DNA of 64,000 nucleotides. Origin: Colwellia polaris. Lineage in GTDB: Bacteria; Pseudomonadota; Gammaproteobacteria; Enterobacterales; Alteromonadaceae. The stretch spans positions 62,001 through 126,000 of the forward strand of contig NZ_NBOE01000007.1 in the NCBI RefSeq assembly GCF_002104515.1, given 5' to 3'. This document shows positions 20,383 through 28,731 of this stretch, in pieces. Made by a program: the position numbers and the translations under genes. The notes beneath the pieces are model-generated. The model ran no database searches. It worked only from the letters and a program-made list of their open reading frames with translations, and was not told the origin of the DNA. Positions within the stretch are counted from its first letter, which is position 1. Every line of letters begins with the position of its first letter.

Positions 20383-21483
20383 ATGAGCAGTTTTATTCAT
20401 TTATCAGATAACGACAAACAATTAAGCAAGCAATCGAAAAAACAAAACGATGCAAGCTTAAATAATAGTCTCGGCCAAGCTTCTGTTGCCGCTATTAAGC
20501 AATATTTACAATTAGCCGACGAACAAAAACTCGATATTGCTACCATCTGCCAATCTATCGGCTTAGATAAATCACTTTTATCTGATAACAGCCAGCACAT
20601 TAGCGGCGAGCTTTTTCAACAACTTATTGCGGCCTTACTTGAACAATCTAACGATGAGTTATTCGGCTTACATACCGCAAAATATGTACAACCTGGGTCT
20701 TATAGTGTTTTGGGTTTTATCTCGATGAACTGCGAAAACCTAGGGCAAGTTATCAGTAAAATTCAACCTTTTGAAAAATTAGTTGGTGATATGGGCACAA
20801 CAACTATTTCGTCATTAGGTGAGCAAGTAAAAATTAGTTGGCATTGCCAGTTTACCGACACAAGTGTTAAGCGCCATATGGTCGATAATTGTCTCTCGTC
20901 TTGGCTAACCTTTGCTCGATATTTGGTTAGCCAAGACAGCAACCCAAGTGAACTGCGCTTATGCCGCCAGCAACCTTCGTTGAGCCAGCAACAAGAATAT
21001 CAAGCGATGTTTAAGTGTATAATTCACTATGGTCAAAGTGAGAATGCCATAATATTTAATAAAGCTTTATTGTCGGTGCCATTAAACAAAGGTGATCAAC
21101 AGTTATTATCTACTCTTGAAAATCATGCAAAAACCTTAGTTTCTAATTTAACAATAGAAGAAGATATTGCGGCGCAATTAAGAAATCAAATTGAAAAATC
21201 GTTAAAAAGCGGAGCTTTTCACCAGCAAGACATGGCAGATAAATTTGGCATTAGCACCAAAACGTTACAGCGCCGTTTAACAGCATTAGGCTTGAGTTTT
21301 CAAAGTTTACTTGATGAAACTCGACTCTCTATGGCTAAAAAGCATCTAGCGAACAATAGCTTAAATTTAAATCAAATTAGTATCGAGTTAGGCTTTACTG
21401 AACCAAGATCTTTCTACCGTTGGTTTAATAAACTCACCCAACAAACCCCAGGTGAGTTTAGAAAAAATAGCTTAATTTCTTAA
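20383..21483 (+). CDS. AraC-family transcriptional regulator
   Basis: The 366-aa regulator has an N-terminal ligand-binding domain of the type found in OruR-like AraC proteins (roughly residues 30-230, with QPGSYSVLGFISMNCENLGQ). The C-terminal AraC DNA-binding domain carries two helix-turn-helices: MADKFGISTKTLQRRL and ISIELGFTEPRSFYRWFNKLTQQTPGEFR, a canonical signature. It is transcribed divergently from the flavoprotein/kinase operon, so it most likely controls that operon in response to its substrate. An inverted repeat in the spacer may be its site. Confidence 0.87.
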   Translation: MSSFIHLSDNDKQLSKQSKKQNDASLNNSLGQASVAAIKQYLQLADEQKLDIATICQSIGLDKSLLSDNSQHISGELFQQLIAALLEQSNDELFGLHTAKYVQPGSYSVLGFISMNCENLGQVISKIQPFEKLVGDMGTTTISSLGEQVKISWHCQFTDTSVKRHMVDNCLSSWLTFARYLVSQDSNPSELRLCRQQPSLSQQQEYQAMFKCIIHYGQSENAIIFNKALLSVPLNKGDQQLLSTLENHAKTLVSNLTIEEDIAAQLRNQIEKSLKSGAFHQQDMADKFGISTKTLQRRLTALGLSFQSLLDETRLSMAKKHLANNSLNLNQISIELGFTEPRSFYRWFNKLTQQTPGEFRKNSLIS

Positions 21484-21692
21484 CTTTATAACCTTGTAGA
21501 ACTTTAGCTTGTAGTTTTTCACTTCCTAAACAATTGTTATTTATATTTAAAAAATAATTCACACTACAAAAAAGTAAAGCCAACCAACCTAAAAGTAAAT
21601 TAAACTTGACACGACTCATCTACCCACCTAATATCAAAAATGTAAAGTATACATTACTTTTTGTAATCAAAAGCAGACATTGGAGAGTGACC

Positions 21693-22127
21693 ATGACAGA
21701 CAATAATAGTGATACGTTGAGCAAACCTAGCTCGTTTAAACAAAGAAATAAAAGCAATATCGTAAAATTAAAATTTTGGACCGCCATGTGGGTATTAACC
21801 ATGGCATTAACAAATTTTGGGCCTTGGTTGCTATGGGACTACAACCTTACTTTCTCGGCTTTAGCAGTAATACTAAATTTAGCCTTAGGTGTTAAAATGG
21901 TATTAGCAAATATTAACCATTTAAAAGGTTTAGATGAAATGCAACAGCGCATTCAGCTCAACGCCATGGGTATAACCTTGGGCCTGAGTTTAATTGTAGG
22001 ACTAGCTTATTCGAATTTAGATGTACTAAACCTAATTAGTTATCATGCTGAAATTTCGCATTTAGTTATTTTTATGGGCTTAACTTATTTAATAGCGACT
22101 TTTATTGGCCAGAGTAAATACCAATGA
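21693..22127 (+). CDS. Small membrane protein of an HTH-paired unit
   Basis: The 144-aa protein has an N-terminal polar stretch followed by four predicted membrane helices. These include WTAMWVLTMALTNFGPWLLW, FSALAVILNLALGVKMV and LVIFMGLTYLIATFIG, and a conserved-looking LDEMQQRIQLNAMG lies between. I start it at ATG 21693, which has GGAGAG about nine bases upstream; the frame is open to 21606 but lacks a good start there. Its last 4 bp overlap the next gene, a tiny HTH regulator. I do not recognise a function; the coupling suggests the membrane protein and regulator work together. Confidence 0.75.
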   Translation: MTDNNSDTLSKPSSFKQRNKSNIVKLKFWTAMWVLTMALTNFGPWLLWDYNLTFSALAVILNLALGVKMVLANINHLKGLDEMQQRIQLNAMGITLGLSLIVGLAYSNLDVLNLISYHAEISHLVIFMGLTYLIATFIGQSKYQ

Positions 22128-22318
22128 AAAATAAACTCAAAGTACTACGCGCTGAAAGAGACTGGACACAGGCACAACTTGCTGAGGCTTTAGACGTTTC
22201 TAGACAAACAATTAACGCCATTGAGAAAGGTAAATTTGACCCTAGTTTACCTTTAGCCTTTAAAGCAGCCAGATTGTTCAAATTAGCCATTGAAGACATA
22301 TTTCAAGATGAAGTGTAA
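22124..22318 (+). CDS. Cro/CI-type HTH regulator, 64 aa
   Basis: The whole protein is one helix-turn-helix domain (MKNKLKVLRAERDWTQAQLAEALDVSRQTINAIEKGK) with the short C-terminus LAIEDIFQDEV typical of YozG/XRE mini-regulators. It overlaps the membrane-protein gene by 4 bp and would be co-translated. Similar membrane-protein plus mini-XRE pairs are widespread; the regulator usually controls its own operon. Confidence 0.88.
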   Translation: MKNKLKVLRAERDWTQAQLAEALDVSRQTINAIEKGKFDPSLPLAFKAARLFKLAIEDIFQDEV

Positions 22319-22373
22319 AACAATATGAAAAGTGCCCTGCTGTTAACGTGCCTTGAATGGTGAAAATAACACT

Positions 22374-22420
22374 AAATCTAATAAACCCGAATATATTAAC
22401 TCGGGTTTATTAGATTTTAT
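22374..22420 (+). terminator. Rho-independent terminator after the HTH gene
   Basis: A 17-bp perfect stem (22374-22390 with 22401-22417, core CTAATAAACCCGA) closes a 10-nt loop and is followed by TTAT. It ends the membrane/HTH unit. Confidence 0.88.
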
Positions 22421-22511
22421 TGTCGTTAGCTGACTATTACCTGTTTAGTTTTGATAAAACCTCTATAATCTCCCCATGAGTTATATCAAAATTTGTAAGT
22501 AAGGTAGATCA

Positions 22512-22931
22512 ATGAATACAAAAATATACCAACACGTTCATGCGTTAGCGAAAGATTTATTACAGGCATCTGTAAGAAAAAATCAAGCGACATTCGATGA
22601 GTATTACCTCGAGTTAAAGCAATTATGTGAAGAACATGAAGACAGTGATAAAGATCACCCCGTTCAGTGGGAAACCCTGGCTGACTTTACCGACGACTTA
22701 GTATTAGCCGTAAGCATTTACGAAAAAGCTTTACTTAAGGCACAAGCAATTAATTCAAAAGATTTTCTTTCATCCATTGCATTCGCCATTGCTTCATTGC
22801 AAGTAGAGCTAGGTGATAAAGCAAGTGCAATCGCACACTTAGAAAGCGCTAAAATTAACAGTAATAAAATTGCAGATAAAGAATTAAAAGCTGAAATTAG
22901 TGAGTTACTAGAAGAGTTGCAAAGTACTTAA
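22512..22931 (+). CDS. TPR-like helical protein of unknown function
   Basis: The 139-aa cytoplasmic protein is almost entirely helical. Residues about 70-139 resemble tetratricopeptide helices (AVSIYEKALLKAQAINSKD, then IASLQVELGDKASAIAHLESAKI). The N-terminal half is acidic (CEEHEDSDKDHP). GTAAGGTAG lies ahead of the ATG. It probably mediates protein contacts; no partner is visible. It is followed at once by the 170-bp repeat array. Confidence 0.72.
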   Translation: MNTKIYQHVHALAKDLLQASVRKNQATFDEYYLELKQLCEEHEDSDKDHPVQWETLADFTDDLVLAVSIYEKALLKAQAINSKDFLSSIAFAIASLQVELGDKASAIAHLESAKINSNKIADKELKAEISELLEELQST

Positions 22932-23213
22932 TACTTTTGGAGTTTCGAACAATGTTTGTTTCTTAGTGTTGTGATCTCCTGTAGTCCTCCTTCTTTTCTC
23001 CCTGTGAGATCTTTTTTTTACAAGGAGAAATGAAAGAGAAAACAATGAGATCATGTTTTAGTGCAGTAAGTAACAACAAAAATGTAATAACACTTTTTAT
23101 CTTAACTCTATTTTTTAACAAACATTCTATGTGTCTTAGTGTTGCTCTCCTGCAGTCCTCCTTCTTTTCTCCCTGTGAGATGGTTTTTACAAGGAGAAAT
23201 GAAGGAGAAAACA

Positions 23214-23324
23214 ATGAGAATGTGCTTCAGTGCAGTAAGTAACCACAAAAATGTAATAACACTTTTTATCTTAACTATACTTTTTGACAAACATTTTACG
23301 TGTCTTAGTGTTGATCTCCTGTAG
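23214..23324 (+). CDS. Possible 36-aa hydrophobic peptide in repeat copy 2
   Basis: ATG at 23214 follows AAGGAG by six bases and opens a 36-codon frame. The residues run from a polar start (MRMCFSAVSNHK) into a hydrophobic core NVITLFILTILF and end LSVDLL. The ribosome site is inside the predicted hairpin of the repeat. The layout recalls small membrane peptides of type I toxin-antitoxin loci, but nothing here proves translation. The equivalent frame in copy 1 (23045-23242) reads through into copy 2 and gives 65 residues. Confidence 0.3.
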   Translation: MRMCFSAVSNHKNVITLFILTILFDKHFTCLSVDLL

Positions 23325-23382
23325 TCCTCCTTCTTTTCTCCGTGTGAGATGGTTTTTACAAGGAGAAATGAAGGAGAAAACA

Positions 23383-23499
23383 ATGAGAACGTGCTTCAGT
23401 GCAGTAAGTAACCACAAAAATGTAATAACACTTTTTATCTTAACTCTATTTTTGACAAACACTCTATGTTTAGCGTTGAATTTAATATTTTCAATTTAG
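23383..23499 (+). CDS. Possible 38-aa hydrophobic peptide in repeat copy 3
   Basis: ATG at 23383, six bases after AAGGAG, opens a 38-codon frame starting MRTCFSAVSNHK and continuing as a hydrophobic stretch (NVITLFILTLFL, then CLALNLIFSI). The C-terminal third differs from copy 2 because the downstream sequence diverges. It would make a single-pass membrane peptide. Translation is unproven; the hairpin upstream would control it. Confidence 0.32.
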   Translation: MRTCFSAVSNHKNVITLFILTLFLTNTLCLALNLIFSI

Positions 23500-23724
23500 G
23501 ATGAGTGTCTGGGTTAATTTGTTTCTTAGTGTTGCTCTCCTGCAGTCCTCCTTCTTTTCTCCCTGTGAGATGGTTTTATTTTTACAAGAAACAATGAGAA
23601 GGAAATAAGGGGGTGTTAGTAGAAATAGTCGTTACTTTTTAAAATTATGCAGTTATAAAAACACTAAACTGAACTGCTTTTATATTGCAAGATTGGCTCT
23701 GCGGTGAAGGTAATAAATATAAAA

Positions 23725-23768
23725 TGAAAAAAACACTTTCAAGTAAACTTCATTACTCGAAAGTGTTC
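23725..23768 (-). terminator. Rho-independent terminator for the DUF2780 gene
   Basis: On the minus strand AACACTTTC (23759-23767) pairs with GAAAGTGTT (23732-23740) and is followed by seven T residues. It lies about 40 bp past the stop of the DUF2780 gene. Confidence 0.82.
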
Positions 23769-23808
23769 AATAAATAACAAAAAACACGACAAAAATTAAA
23801 AGGTTAAA

Positions 23809-24372
23809 TTAACCTAAAAATTTGCCTAAACCGTCTGTTAATATTTGTTTGGCTTGTTGTCCTTGCTCTGTATCTAAATAGCTTTGGGCTGTAGAAATAA
23901 AGTTAGTGATCATTTCTGGTTTTAAACCTAAAGCTTCAAATTGCTTTTTAATATCGTTTACTGACTTTAAAGAGTCGCTATATTCTGAAGCTTTATCAAG
24001 TAAACCGCCAAAGCCTTCGCTAGAACCAGAGTTTAATTGGCTAAGGTCTGGCATTTGGCTAACAAGCCCTTCTACGCCAGGAACAGATTTAGCTAAGGTG
24101 CTAAATTGGTCAGCAGAAACATTATCTTTAACAAAATTAAAAATAGCTCCCATGCCGCCAGCTGCTTGGTCTGCGTTAACATCTAATGAGCTAGTTAACA
24201 TATCTACTAAACCATCTGTGCTTTGTTTAGTTACTGCTGGTGCTTCGATTGTTTGCTCTTTAGTTTCACCTAAACCAACTAAGCTTTTTAAGCTGTCAAA
24301 CCAACTAGTTTCTTCTGCTAAAGCCGACGTGCTTAAAGTTGAAATCGTTAAAAGTACGATAATTTTTTTCAT
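23809..24372 (-). CDS. DUF2780 (VcgC/VcgE-like) secreted protein
   Basis: The protein (about 187 aa) has a signal peptide MKKIIVLLTISTLSTSALA. I take the start at 24372; a frame three codons longer begins at 24381. The mature part matches the DUF2780 family: GLVDMLTSSLDVNADQAAGGMGAIFNFVKDNVS, SKSVPGVEGLV-like spacing and a C-terminal LKPEMITNFISTAQSYL. Function of the family is unknown. The protein would be periplasmic or secreted and is rich in short helices. Confidence 0.82.
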   Translation of the reverse strand: MKKIIVLLTISTLSTSALAEETSWFDSLKSLVGLGETKEQTIEAPAVTKQSTDGLVDMLTSSLDVNADQAAGGMGAIFNFVKDNVSADQFSTLAKSVPGVEGLVSQMPDLSQLNSGSSEGFGGLLDKASEYSDSLKSVNDIKKQFEALGLKPEMITNFISTAQSYLDTEQGQQAKQILTDGLGKFLG

Positions 24373-24545
24373 TTGGAACATCCATTTTTATAAATTAGTT
24401 TTAAGAATTGTAACAATTGTACAACATTTAACTTCAGGATATGAACTGCTAAATTTTTCTTCAGGCTAAAACTAAAAAATCAAAGCTTATAACCCTGGCA
24501 ATTAGGTGTATAATATTAAGTAATGTCAGCCAAATTAAGTCGATC

Positions 24546-25064
24546 ATGAGTCAAGAAAACGAACAATTAAATAATCCTTTGCACGGATTAAAACTAGATA
24601 CACTTTTAAACGAGCTAGTCACTCATTATGGTTTTGATATTTTGGCTGAGTATACGCGAATTAATTGCTTTAAAAGTAATCCAAGCCTTGCATCAAGTTT
24701 AAAATTTCTCCGCAAAACCGAATGGGCGAGAGAGAAACTAGAGCGTTTTTACCTTTACGATTTTAAAAATTTACCTGAGCCGGGTGAAGACGAATTTGAA
24801 ATACCACCACGTAAACGTATTATTCCCTTACATGTAAAGCCGAAGAAACCAAAAGTTTTAGTGCGCGGCGAAGCCATTATTCCTTTGAGTAAAGATAGCT
24901 TTAAAGAAACTCATCGAAGTAAACCTGAGCATAAAAAGCCTTATAAGTCTGAACACAGTCGCAGTAATAGTAACGTGAAATCAAATGACAAACGTGAACG
25001 TGGCTCTACAAAAGGTTCTAATGAAAATAAACCATTTGATCCTTATGCTGATGCGCCTCGATAA
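24546..25064 (+). CDS. VF530 (DUF2132) family protein with basic tail
   Basis: Residues about 10-75 match the VF530 DNA-binding domain: [21 protein letters not shown], then [30 protein letters not shown] typical VF530 protein ends there at about 75-90 aa. This one continues to 172 aa with a lysine-, arginine- and serine-rich tail ([12 protein letters not shown], then [15 protein letters not shown]), likely disordered and nucleic-acid binding. Function is unknown. Confidence 0.8.
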   Translation: MSQENEQLNNPLHGLKLDTLLNELVTHYGFDILAEYTRINCFKSNPSLASSLKFLRKTEWAREKLERFYLYDFKNLPEPGEDEFEIPPRKRIIPLHVKPKKPKVLVRGEAIIPLSKDSFKETHRSKPEHKKPYKSEHSRSNSNVKSNDKRERGSTKGSNENKPFDPYADAPR

Positions 25065-25088
25065 AAACAGCTTAATTTAAACACTTAA

Positions 25089-25127
25089 AAGCCCTAAATA
25101 ACCTGTATTATTTAGGGCTTTTTTTTA
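25089..25127. terminator. Bidirectional Rho-independent terminator
   Basis: A 13-bp stem AAGCCCTAAATAA/TTATTTAGGGCTT (25089-25101, 25108-25120) is followed on the plus strand by seven more T. It lies between the convergent VF530 and chemoreceptor genes and could serve both, though the minus-strand T-run is short. Confidence 0.88.
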
Positions 25128-25146
25128 TTAGTTTATACGTAACAAT

Positions 25147-27186
25147 TTAAAGTTTAAAACGAGCTACAGAGTCTGTTAACGAGTGCGCTAGTTGATTTAC
25201 ATCATCACTTCGGTTTGATAACTCTTGCGATTCTGCTGCATTATGTGTCGCAGCTTGCGCGGCTTCATTCATTGTAACTTCAATTTCTTGGCTAAAGCCT
25301 AGTTGTTCATTTGAAGCGACACTAATACTTTTGCTCATTTCATCAATGGTGTGTAATGCACTTTCAATTTGTTTGATAGCATTATTTAATTCTTGGCTTT
25401 GAGCGACACATTCCCCTGCTTTATTTTGTCCTTGTGAAATGGCAAGTTCCGCCGATTGAGTTTCTTTTTGTAATGAGTTAATCATTTGCTGAATTTCAGC
25501 TGTAGATGCTTGAGTGCGAGAAGCAAGTGACCTAACTTCGTCAGCTACAACAGCAAACCCACGACCATGTTCACCCGCTCTTGCTGCCTCAATGGCTGCA
25601 TTTAAAGCCAACAAATTAGTTTGATCAGCAATACTGCCAATTGTATCTAAAATCCCACCAATACTATCACTGTGCTTACTAAGCCTTGCCATTACGTCAA
25701 CTGAGTCACTTAAACTGCTTGATAATGACTCAATACGACTGCTGTTATCATCAGCTATCGTGCGTATTTCAAAACTATGCTTTGAAGCTTCAGAAACATT
25801 ATTAGCAGTTAAAGTGGCTTCATCAGTTACGTTAGAGGAACTAATAAACATTTTTTCAGCGATTTGCTTGGCATTATTTACGCGAGCAATTTGTGCTGAA
25901 GTAGACTCGGCAATTCGATGGCTCTGTTCACTGGTGACTTTCGCTGACTCATCTAAAGAGTATGCATTTTGACTTATATTTTTAAGCAATAGCGTTAAAT
26001 CATCACTGAGTTTGTTGATGCTATTAAATAAATCACCAAATTCATCCTCATTGGTAATTGTTAAACGTTGCGTTAAATCTCCCTGTGCAATTAACGCCAA
26101 AGATTTATTCGCTGATGCTAAAGGCCCTAACATAGTGCGTGTAGTTGCTACTGCGATAAAGGTCGCTAAAACTATAAAAATCAATGCCATATATATAGCT
26201 AAATTAACACCGGTAGCGACTTTAGATTTTGTCGTTGATTGCAACTCATCGAAACGTTCTTCTGCCAGTGACAATAACAAGGTTAATTGATGGTAGCTTT
26301 CATTGAAACTCTCAACAGAAAGATTATATGCAAGTATTGCATTGGTAAAATCATCAAGCGCTTGTTGTTTATTTTGATATAACTCAGCCGGTTCAACTAA
26401 TAAGTTATTTAAGGTTGCAAACTCAATAGCAAATGCTTCTAGTAACGACTTATCGTTAACATCGGTAAATAACCGCTGCATAAATTCGTAATTATCGTTG
26501 ATATTAGCCATTAAAAAACTTACATCATCTTTGTGCTGCGCCAAAACACTAAGTTCAGAGACCTGTTTTAAGCCTGACATAGTGCTTTGCAACGTAAACA
26601 ACATATCATCTATTCTTGTACCGTTGCCGATAATATCTTCTAATAAACGCGCTTCGCCGGGCAATACAAGTAACTCTACATCGAGCATATGATTACTTGC
26701 TCGGTCACGACTTGTTAAAAAGGTTTGATAGTTAGCTTCAAACCTTTCATTTGCTGAAGCTACATTTTTTTTAGACAGATAGAATTTTTCACTTTGGCTT
26801 ACATATGCTTGATAATGTATTTTTGCCTGCTCCAGTGTTTTTAGCATCTTAGGTTGGTCAACTAACTTGCCTTTTAACACAGTCACTGCCGATTGAAATT
26901 CTTGGTTTAAATCAGCGTATGCTTGTTCACTTTTAAGTAAGTCCGACGTATTGGTTTGGGTAAACCCCAAGGCGCCTACTTTCATCATATTCAGTAATTT
27001 GATCTGTAAAGCGTTGCTTTGTTTCTGAACGGGCACAGCCAACAACTCAACATTAGTGTTAGCTTGACTAATTTGGTTTAATGAATTGTAAAAAAATATG
27101 CTTCCTGCAACCAATAAAATCCCTATTGTGCTAAACCCCATTATTATTTTTTGTTTTATTGTTAATGGTAGGTTGAACATAGACAC
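25147..27186 (-). CDS. Methyl-accepting chemotaxis protein
   Basis: The 679-aa chemoreceptor has an N-terminal membrane helix (about 12-30), a helical periplasmic sensor of about 290 residues and a second membrane helix at about 324-347. A HAMP domain follows (to about 400), then the cytoplasmic signalling domain. The highly conserved hairpin tip reads [41 protein letters not shown]. The periplasmic part looks like a helical-bundle sensor, so the ligand cannot be told. It controls CheA through CheW. No other che gene is nearby. Confidence 0.94.
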   Translation of the reverse strand: MSMFNLPLTIKQKIIMGFSTIGILLVAGSIFFYNSLNQISQANTNVELLAVPVQKQSNALQIKLLNMMKVGALGFTQTNTSDLLKSEQAYADLNQEFQSAVTVLKGKLVDQPKMLKTLEQAKIHYQAYVSQSEKFYLSKKNVASANERFEANYQTFLTSRDRASNHMLDVELLVLPGEARLLEDIIGNGTRIDDMLFTLQSTMSGLKQVSELSVLAQHKDDVSFLMANINDNYEFMQRLFTDVNDKSLLEAFAIEFATLNNLLVEPAELYQNKQQALDDFTNAILAYNLSVESFNESYHQLTLLLSLAEERFDELQSTTKSKVATGVNLAIYMALIFIVLATFIAVATTRTMLGPLASANKSLALIAQGDLTQRLTITNEDEFGDLFNSINKLSDDLTLLLKNISQNAYSLDESAKVTSEQSHRIAESTSAQIARVNNAKQIAEKMFISSSNVTDEATLTANNVSEASKHSFEIRTIADDNSSRIESLSSSLSDSVDVMARLSKHSDSIGGILDTIGSIADQTNLLALNAAIEAARAGEHGRGFAVVADEVRSLASRTQASTAEIQQMINSLQKETQSAELAISQGQNKAGECVAQSQELNNAIKQIESALHTIDEMSKSISVASNEQLGFSQEIEVTMNEAAQAATHNAAESQELSNRSDDVNQLAHSLTDSVARFKL

Positions 27187-27450
27187 CTCTAAATAAACTT
27201 TCTTATGTATTAAAATATCAATCGATTCGATTAGCCACGATTATAAGTTGCACATGGAAAATGTAAACAACACTGAAAACAAACACCTCGCACAACAATT
27301 AAAAACTCAACTCCTTCTATATATTATGGTTGGTAAACAAACTTTTTAGCAATTTTTCTGGAAAATAAGTGAGTTTTCACTAAATAGTATGTTTAAAGCG
27401 TGAAAAGTTTGGGCTGGATTATACCTTAAGTCTGCTCTATTATCATCTAA

Positions 27451-27470
27451 CTGGTCGAACGTCCGATCAG
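27451..27470. promoter_or_regulatory. Palindromic operator candidate upstream of the lipase gene
   Basis: CTGGTCGAAC/GTCCGATCAG at 27451-27470 is a 20-bp inverted repeat with 8 of 10 positions matching. It follows a -10-like TATTAT (27438-27443) by seven bases, so a bound protein would cover the transcription start. The size and CG-rich centre resemble TetR-family sites. The regulator is not in the window next to it. The region 27187-27526 otherwise shows no gene. Confidence 0.45.
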
Positions 27471-27538
27471 CTAAAGCTAAACAATAAAACTATGACGTAA
27501 AATAAAAATTATAAAATTATAAAATTATGGGGATATAT

Positions 27539-28591
27539 ATGCATTTAATCAAAAATGTGGCAGCGATTGCTGTACTGGGTTTAACGCTTTGTTCTACCGC
27601 AGCAGAAAGTAAAGAGCACAAAATAGTGTTGATTCACGGCCTACAACCACAACAACTGATATCAGATGGAGACGTAACAGCTAGCGGACAAGATTACTGG
27701 CAGGGTTATTGGAATAACGTAAGTGACGCTAGAATCGATTGGCCTTCATACGAGCGCATTGAAGGTAAAATAGCCACAGACTATTTATGGCCAAAGTTAA
27801 AATCATTCTCGCAAAGCAATTTTTGCGACCCTGGTTGTATATTTGTAACACATTCAACCGGCGATTTAGTGGCACGATACATTATAGACAATCAAGAAAC
27901 TTGGTTAGAAAATGCTGGCCTTGCACCACTTAATATTGTTGCAACATTCGATATTGCTGGTGCTGGAGGCGGCAGTGAACTTGCAGATTTAGCGGTAAGT
28001 GTTGCCCAAGGAACAGAAACTTGGACCTTCATTATTGAAGCTGCTTTAGAGGCTTGGCTTGGAGGCGACTTAAGTGATGAAATGGGTGTACTTCACGACC
28101 TAAAAGTGAATAATGCCAGACGCTTAGCACCATTACCTGATGCACGAATTCCACGTTTACGCTTTGTGGGAGATGCTTCAGAATATTTAGGTGTTACAAG
28201 CCCTTTTATTCAAGGTAATGACGACGGTGTTGTTGGTAGTCATTCGGCATGTGGTGGTAATCGCCAAGCACGCTTTGGCAGTTGTAGCTCACAAGTTGAT
28301 TTTAACGGCAAAATTGCCAATCAAAATAATGCTGTTTCAGGTTTCATGCCTTATCACTACCCTATGTTAATGGGTGAAAAATATAGCCATGGCTCACTGC
28401 TTGAACCTTCGCAAGCGGGTAAAGTTACAGCAGCAAGTAATCATCAAAATACGTTATCTGGTGAAAGTGTTCACTTTGACACATACACTAAAACAAGTGG
28501 TTGGTGGATTTGGAAAAGTAACTACCTTTATGTAGAAAATTCAGTATCAGACAGTATGTCAACATTGATTTATGATGCTATCCCTAATTAA
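27539..28591 (+). CDS. Secreted lipase/esterase-like alpha/beta hydrolase
   Basis: The protein (350 aa from ATG 27539; an in-frame ATG at 27527 would overlap the GGGG ribosome site) has a signal peptide ending near CSTAAES. The fold is shown by VLIHGLQPQQL (oxyanion HG) and the nucleophile motif THSTGDLVARYI, a lipase elbow with Thr in place of the first Gly. Candidate acid and histidine residues are GNDDGVVG and YHYPML. Four or more cysteines (FCDPGC, SACGG, GSCSS) suggest disulfides. It would hydrolyse an extracellular ester; the substrate is unknown. A palindromic operator candidate lies upstream. Confidence 0.78.
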   Translation: MHLIKNVAAIAVLGLTLCSTAAESKEHKIVLIHGLQPQQLISDGDVTASGQDYWQGYWNNVSDARIDWPSYERIEGKIATDYLWPKLKSFSQSNFCDPGCIFVTHSTGDLVARYIIDNQETWLENAGLAPLNIVATFDIAGAGGGSELADLAVSVAQGTETWTFIIEAALEAWLGGDLSDEMGVLHDLKVNNARRLAPLPDARIPRLRFVGDASEYLGVTSPFIQGNDDGVVGSHSACGGNRQARFGSCSSQVDFNGKIANQNNAVSGFMPYHYPMLMGEKYSHGSLLEPSQAGKVTAASNHQNTLSGESVHFDTYTKTSGWWIWKSNYLYVENSVSDSMSTLIYDAIPN

Positions 28592-28643
28592 AGTTTACCT
28601 TAGTTTTTATTAATAACCGCAAAAATATCAACTTGAGTTAAAT

Positions 28644-28687
28644 ATGGCTGTGCTCTATAAATGTAAGCACTATAGAGTCACAGCCAT
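28644..28687 (+). terminator. Long hairpin between lipase and anchored-protein genes
   Basis: ATGGCTGTG + CTCTATA (28644-28659) pairs with TATAGAG + T + CACAGCCAT (28671-28687): 16 bp with one bulged T. No strong T-run follows, so it may be a weak terminator, or an RNA stabiliser or attenuator ahead of the next gene. Confidence 0.6.
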
Positions 28688-28731
28688 TTAACTAAATACG
28701 AATAAAAAATTAAAAAGTAGAAGACTTTGAC

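Larger units (their letters stand above)
22962..23602. repeat. Array of about 170-bp repeats with ribosome-site hairpins
   Basis: Copies start with CTTAGTGTTG at 22962, 23135, 23304 and 23525 (spacings 173, 169, 221 bp). The first three are nearly full length; the fourth is truncated and preceded by about 50 bp of unrelated DNA. In copies 2 and 3, CTCCTTCTTTTCTCC (23158-23172, 23327-23341) can pair at 14 of 15 positions with GGAGAAATGAAGGAG (23193-23207, 23362-23376) across a 20-nt loop, hiding an AAGGAG sequence. Copy 1 pairs at 13 of 15 (22987-23001 with 23024-23038). Copy 4 has lost the right arm. Each intact copy then has an ATG six bases past AAGGAG opening a short hydrophobic frame. Unit lengths are not multiples of three, so this is not one repetitive protein. 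Confidence 0.9.

Noticed and set aside
21606-21692. Upstream start for the membrane protein at 21606
   Set aside because: Residues before 21693 are unlike a membrane-protein start and lack a ribosome site, while ATG 21693 has GGAGAG upstream.
22962-23461. Overlapping minus-strand proteins across the repeat array
   Set aside because: They are the same repeat read in shifting frames, since unit length is not a multiple of three. No ribosome sites support them on that strand.
22962-23602. CRISPR array
   Set aside because: The units are about 170 bp, differ in spacing and lack 25-40 bp repeats with unique spacers. No cas gene is near.
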